A stretch of 50,664 nucleotides of DNA from a bacterium (GTDB taxonomy: Bacteria; Actinomycetota; Thermoleophilia; Miltoncostaeales; Miltoncostaeaceae). The notes below the pieces were generated by a model. The model did no database searches, was not told the DNA's origin, and was given only the letters and a program-made list of their open reading frames with translations. Shown here piece after piece: positions 48,217 to 50,664 of the stretch. Position 1 is the first letter of the stretch; the number at the start of each line of letters is the position of its first letter. The stretch covers positions 1 through 50,664 of the forward strand of contig JAPOLI010000009.1 in the NCBI GenBank assembly GCA_029977205.1, read 5' to 3'. Made by a program: the position numbers and the translations under genes.

Positions 48217-50664
48217 GTGAGCAAGAAACTCATCATCTGCGAGAAGCCATCGGTGGCCCGCGACGTCGCGGCGGCCCTTCCCGAGACCTTCACGCAGAAG
48301 GGTGATGCGTACGAGAGCGACCACTGGGTCATCTCGCACGCCGTGGGCCATCTGCTTGAGCAGGTGGACCCCGATGCCTACGACGCCCGCTTCAGGAAGT
48401 GGACGTACGAGGACCTCCCCATCATCCCCGAGCACTTCCGGTATCAGGCCCGCGACTCGCGGGCCGCGAAGCAGCTGGGCACCCTCCACAAGCTCATGGG
48501 CCGCGCAGACGTGACGGGAATCGTGAACGCCTGCGACGCCGGACGCGAGGGCGAGCTCATCTTCAAGCTCATCCTCGAGAGCGCGCCCGAGAACGCGCGC
48601 GACAAGCCGGTGGAGCGCGCCTGGTTCTCATCGATGACCAAGGCGGCGATCCAGGATGCCTTCACCAGCCTGCGCCCCGACTCGGACATGCGCACGCTCG
48701 AGGACGCCGCCCGCGCCCGCAGCGAGGCCGACTGGCTGGTGGGAATGAACGGCACCCGCGCGGCCACCACCAAGGCCGGGTCCATCCGCCGCGTGCTGTC
48801 GCTGGGCCGCGTGCAGACGCCCACCCTTGCCATGATCGTGCGCCGGGACATCGAGATCGCGGCCTTCGTGCCGCAGGACTACTGGCAGGTGGACGCCACG
48901 TTCACCGGGGCCGACTCCGATCTGCCCGGCATGTGGAACGACGTCACCGGCAGCCACCGCGAGCTGCTGTTCACCGACGCCGACGGCAAGACGTTCAAGG
49001 ACCGCATCAACGCGGCCGACGCCGCGCAGGCCATCGTGGATGCGGTGAGAGGGGCGCAGGGCACGGTCTCCTCGGTCGAGACGAAGCCGCGCACCGAGAA
49101 CCCGCAGTTGCTCTACGACCTCACCGCGCTGCAGCGCGACGCCAACCAGCGCTACGGCTTCTCGGCGTCGCGCACCCTGGCCGCCGCGCAGAGCTGCTAC
49201 GACGAGCACAAGGTGCTCACCTACCCCCGCACCAACAGCCGCTACCTGAGCGGCGACATGGTGGGCACCCTCAAGGGCGTGGTGTCCCGGGTGGGCTCAG
49301 CCGACCCCCAGTACGCCGACGCCGCCAGGCAGGTGCTGGCACTCGAGAAGCTGCCGCTCGGCCGGGTGGTGAACGACGAGAAGGTCACCGACCACCACGC
49401 CATCATCCCCACCGACGGCGACCACGACCTCAGCCGCCTCAGCAGCGACGCGCGGCGCATCTATGACATGGCGGCCCGCAGGTTCCTCTCGGTCTTTCTG
49501 CCCCCGGCACGCCTCGAGGACACAACGATCATCACCGACGTGCACGGCCACACCTTCCGCAGCAGCGGAACGGTCATCGTGGAGCCCGGCTGGTACGCCG
49601 TGGACGCCATGCGCCGCCACCGGGTGGAGAAGCAGGCGCAGGCCGAGCAGGCCGTGAACGAGGATGGCGAGGTCGAGGCCAAGGACCGCACGCTGCCGTC
49701 GGTCGCCGTCGGGCAGGTGCTCACGTGCTCCCGGGCCGAGTCGCTCGCCAAGAGCACCAAGCCGCCCGCCCGCTTCAACGAGGGCAGCCTGCTCAAGGCC
49801 ATGGAGACCGCCGGCAAGCTGGTGGACGACGACGAGGCCGCCGAGGCCATGAAGGATGGCGGCCTGGGGCACCCCGGCCACGCGCGCCAACATCATCGAG
49901 AGCCTCATCGACCGCGACTACGTCGAGCGCGAAGGCAAGCAGCTGCGGGCCACCGACAAGGCGATCGGCCTCATCACGATGCTGGGCGACCACCTGCTCA
50001 CAAGCCCCGAGCTCACCGGCCGATGGGAGCAGAAGCTCAATGAGATCCAGGCGGGCAGTGAGTCGCGCGAGGCCTTCGAACACGAGATCAAGGACTTCAC
50101 CCGCCAGGTGGTGGAGTGGTTCGCCGACAAGACCCGCGACGACCTGCGCGTGCAGCGCACCGTCATCGCCCCCTGCCCCATCAACCTGCCCGACGGCACG
50201 AAGTGCCAGGGCAACATCGTGGAGCAGCGCAAGAGCTACTCGTGCGACAGCTACCACGGCAAGGACGATCCCGGCTGCGGCTACACCCTCTGGAAGCAGA
50301 TGGACAACCGCACGATCACGCTTGACGAGGCGAAGGAGTACATCGCCCAGGGCCTGCAGTCGAAGGACCTGCAGCCCGAACGCGAGGTGCTGGGCCCCTG
50401 CCCCACAGACGGCTGCGACGGCGAGATCGTGGAGCGCGGACGCTCATACGGCTGCACATCGTGGAAGAGCAAGACCGAAACCGGCTGCGGCTACGTGATC
50501 TGGAAGCGCATGCGCGGCCGGCCCGATGAGGTGTCCATCGAGGAGGCCCGCCGCATGGTGGCGCGCGGCGAGACCAATGCCACGCCGCCGCGCGAGCCGG
50601 TGGCCGAGTGCCCGGTGCCGGGGTGCGGCGGAATGGTGGTGGAGCGCCCGAAGACCTACGGCTG
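48217..50664 (+). CDS. topB: DNA topoisomerase III-like enzyme, frameshifted and truncated by window edge
   Basis: From GTG 48217 the Toprim domain begins KKLIICEKPSVARDVAAAL, with the metal site NACDAGREGELIF. The strand-cleaving Tyr lies in VLTYPRTNSRYL (about residue 340). The frame reads normally to 49866. There the run GGGG (49866-49869) shifts it: dropping one G restores GLGTPATRANIIESL, a strongly conserved topoisomerase IA motif. Coding then continues to the window end with two complete C-terminal Cys-rich ribbons (CPINLPDGTKCQGN; CPTDGCDGE) and the start of a third. Without correction the product ends at 50043 with a nonsense tail. A sequencing error in a G run is the simplest explanation; a real lesion or programmed shift is possible. 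Confidence 0.85.

Overview
The window is about 50.7 kb of very GC-rich bacterial DNA, densely packed with short gaps and many 1- or 4-base gene overlaps. Synteny and content suggest an uncultured actinobacterium, probably of the Thermoleophilia/Solirubrobacterales type. Supporting signs are a short gnd with polyphosphate glucokinase, a PPi-type phosphofructokinase, HU with a Lys/Ala tail, the run alaS-ruvX-mltG-aroE, and many starts lying just downstream of a TANNNT box. The lineage is inferred; no 16S gene is present. No IS element, phage gene or CRISPR array was seen.

Layout. 1-1770: the 5' part of a PAS/GGDEF signalling protein (minus), running off the left edge. 1821-5321: a glyoxalase, then a TPP riboswitch controlling a ThiZ-X-Y-like ABC importer and a Lin0512-family protein. 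5358-9568: recO, a glutaredoxin, then a minus-strand operon of a divergent thymidine phosphorylase, mutM and a P1-family peptidase, with a 44-bp tandem repeat behind its last gene. 9607-16927: envelope and secreted proteins (PDZ/TPR protein, lipoprotein, seven-bladed propeller, cysteine-bearing secreted protein), a DUF429 protein, dodecin and a 43-residue zinc ribbon, separated by strong palindromes. 17033-21757: the oxidative pentose-phosphate block gnd-zwf-ppgK-DUF3891 (minus) with divergent pgl. 21882-23933: a small unknown gene, HU, a CbiX-like chelatase and a methyltransferase-like protein.

23235-39247 is a nearly continuous minus-strand run: glutamate formiminotransferase, a small membrane protein that seems to start at AUC, hisS, aspS, a candidate structured RNA, an IscU-MnmA fusion, DUF948 and a small protein, alaS, ruvX, mltG, aroE, and a Rad50/Mre11-like pair (YhaN/YhaO type) overlapping a methyltransferase-like gene. 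The theme is translation and tRNA modification followed by cell wall, shikimate and DNA repair functions.

39210-50664 is mostly plus strand: a two-subunit ABC exporter, a PDC-type 2-keto acid decarboxylase, tRNA-Gln(CUG), tRNA-Glu(CUC), an MFS exporter, an alpha/beta hydrolase (minus), a PPi-type phosphofructokinase, and a topoisomerase III gene with a one-base frameshift that runs off the right edge.

The most distinctive points are the IscU-MnmA fusion lacking the third scaffold cysteine; the structured region between aspS and mnmA, where Firmicutes carry 6S RNA; the probable AUC start; the thymidine-phosphorylase homologue with rebuilt active-site motifs; a Rad50-like ATPase with a beta-rich segment instead of a zinc hook; glucose and fructose-6-phosphate kinases predicted to use polyphosphate and PPi; and degenerate tandem repeats at two convergent gene junctions.
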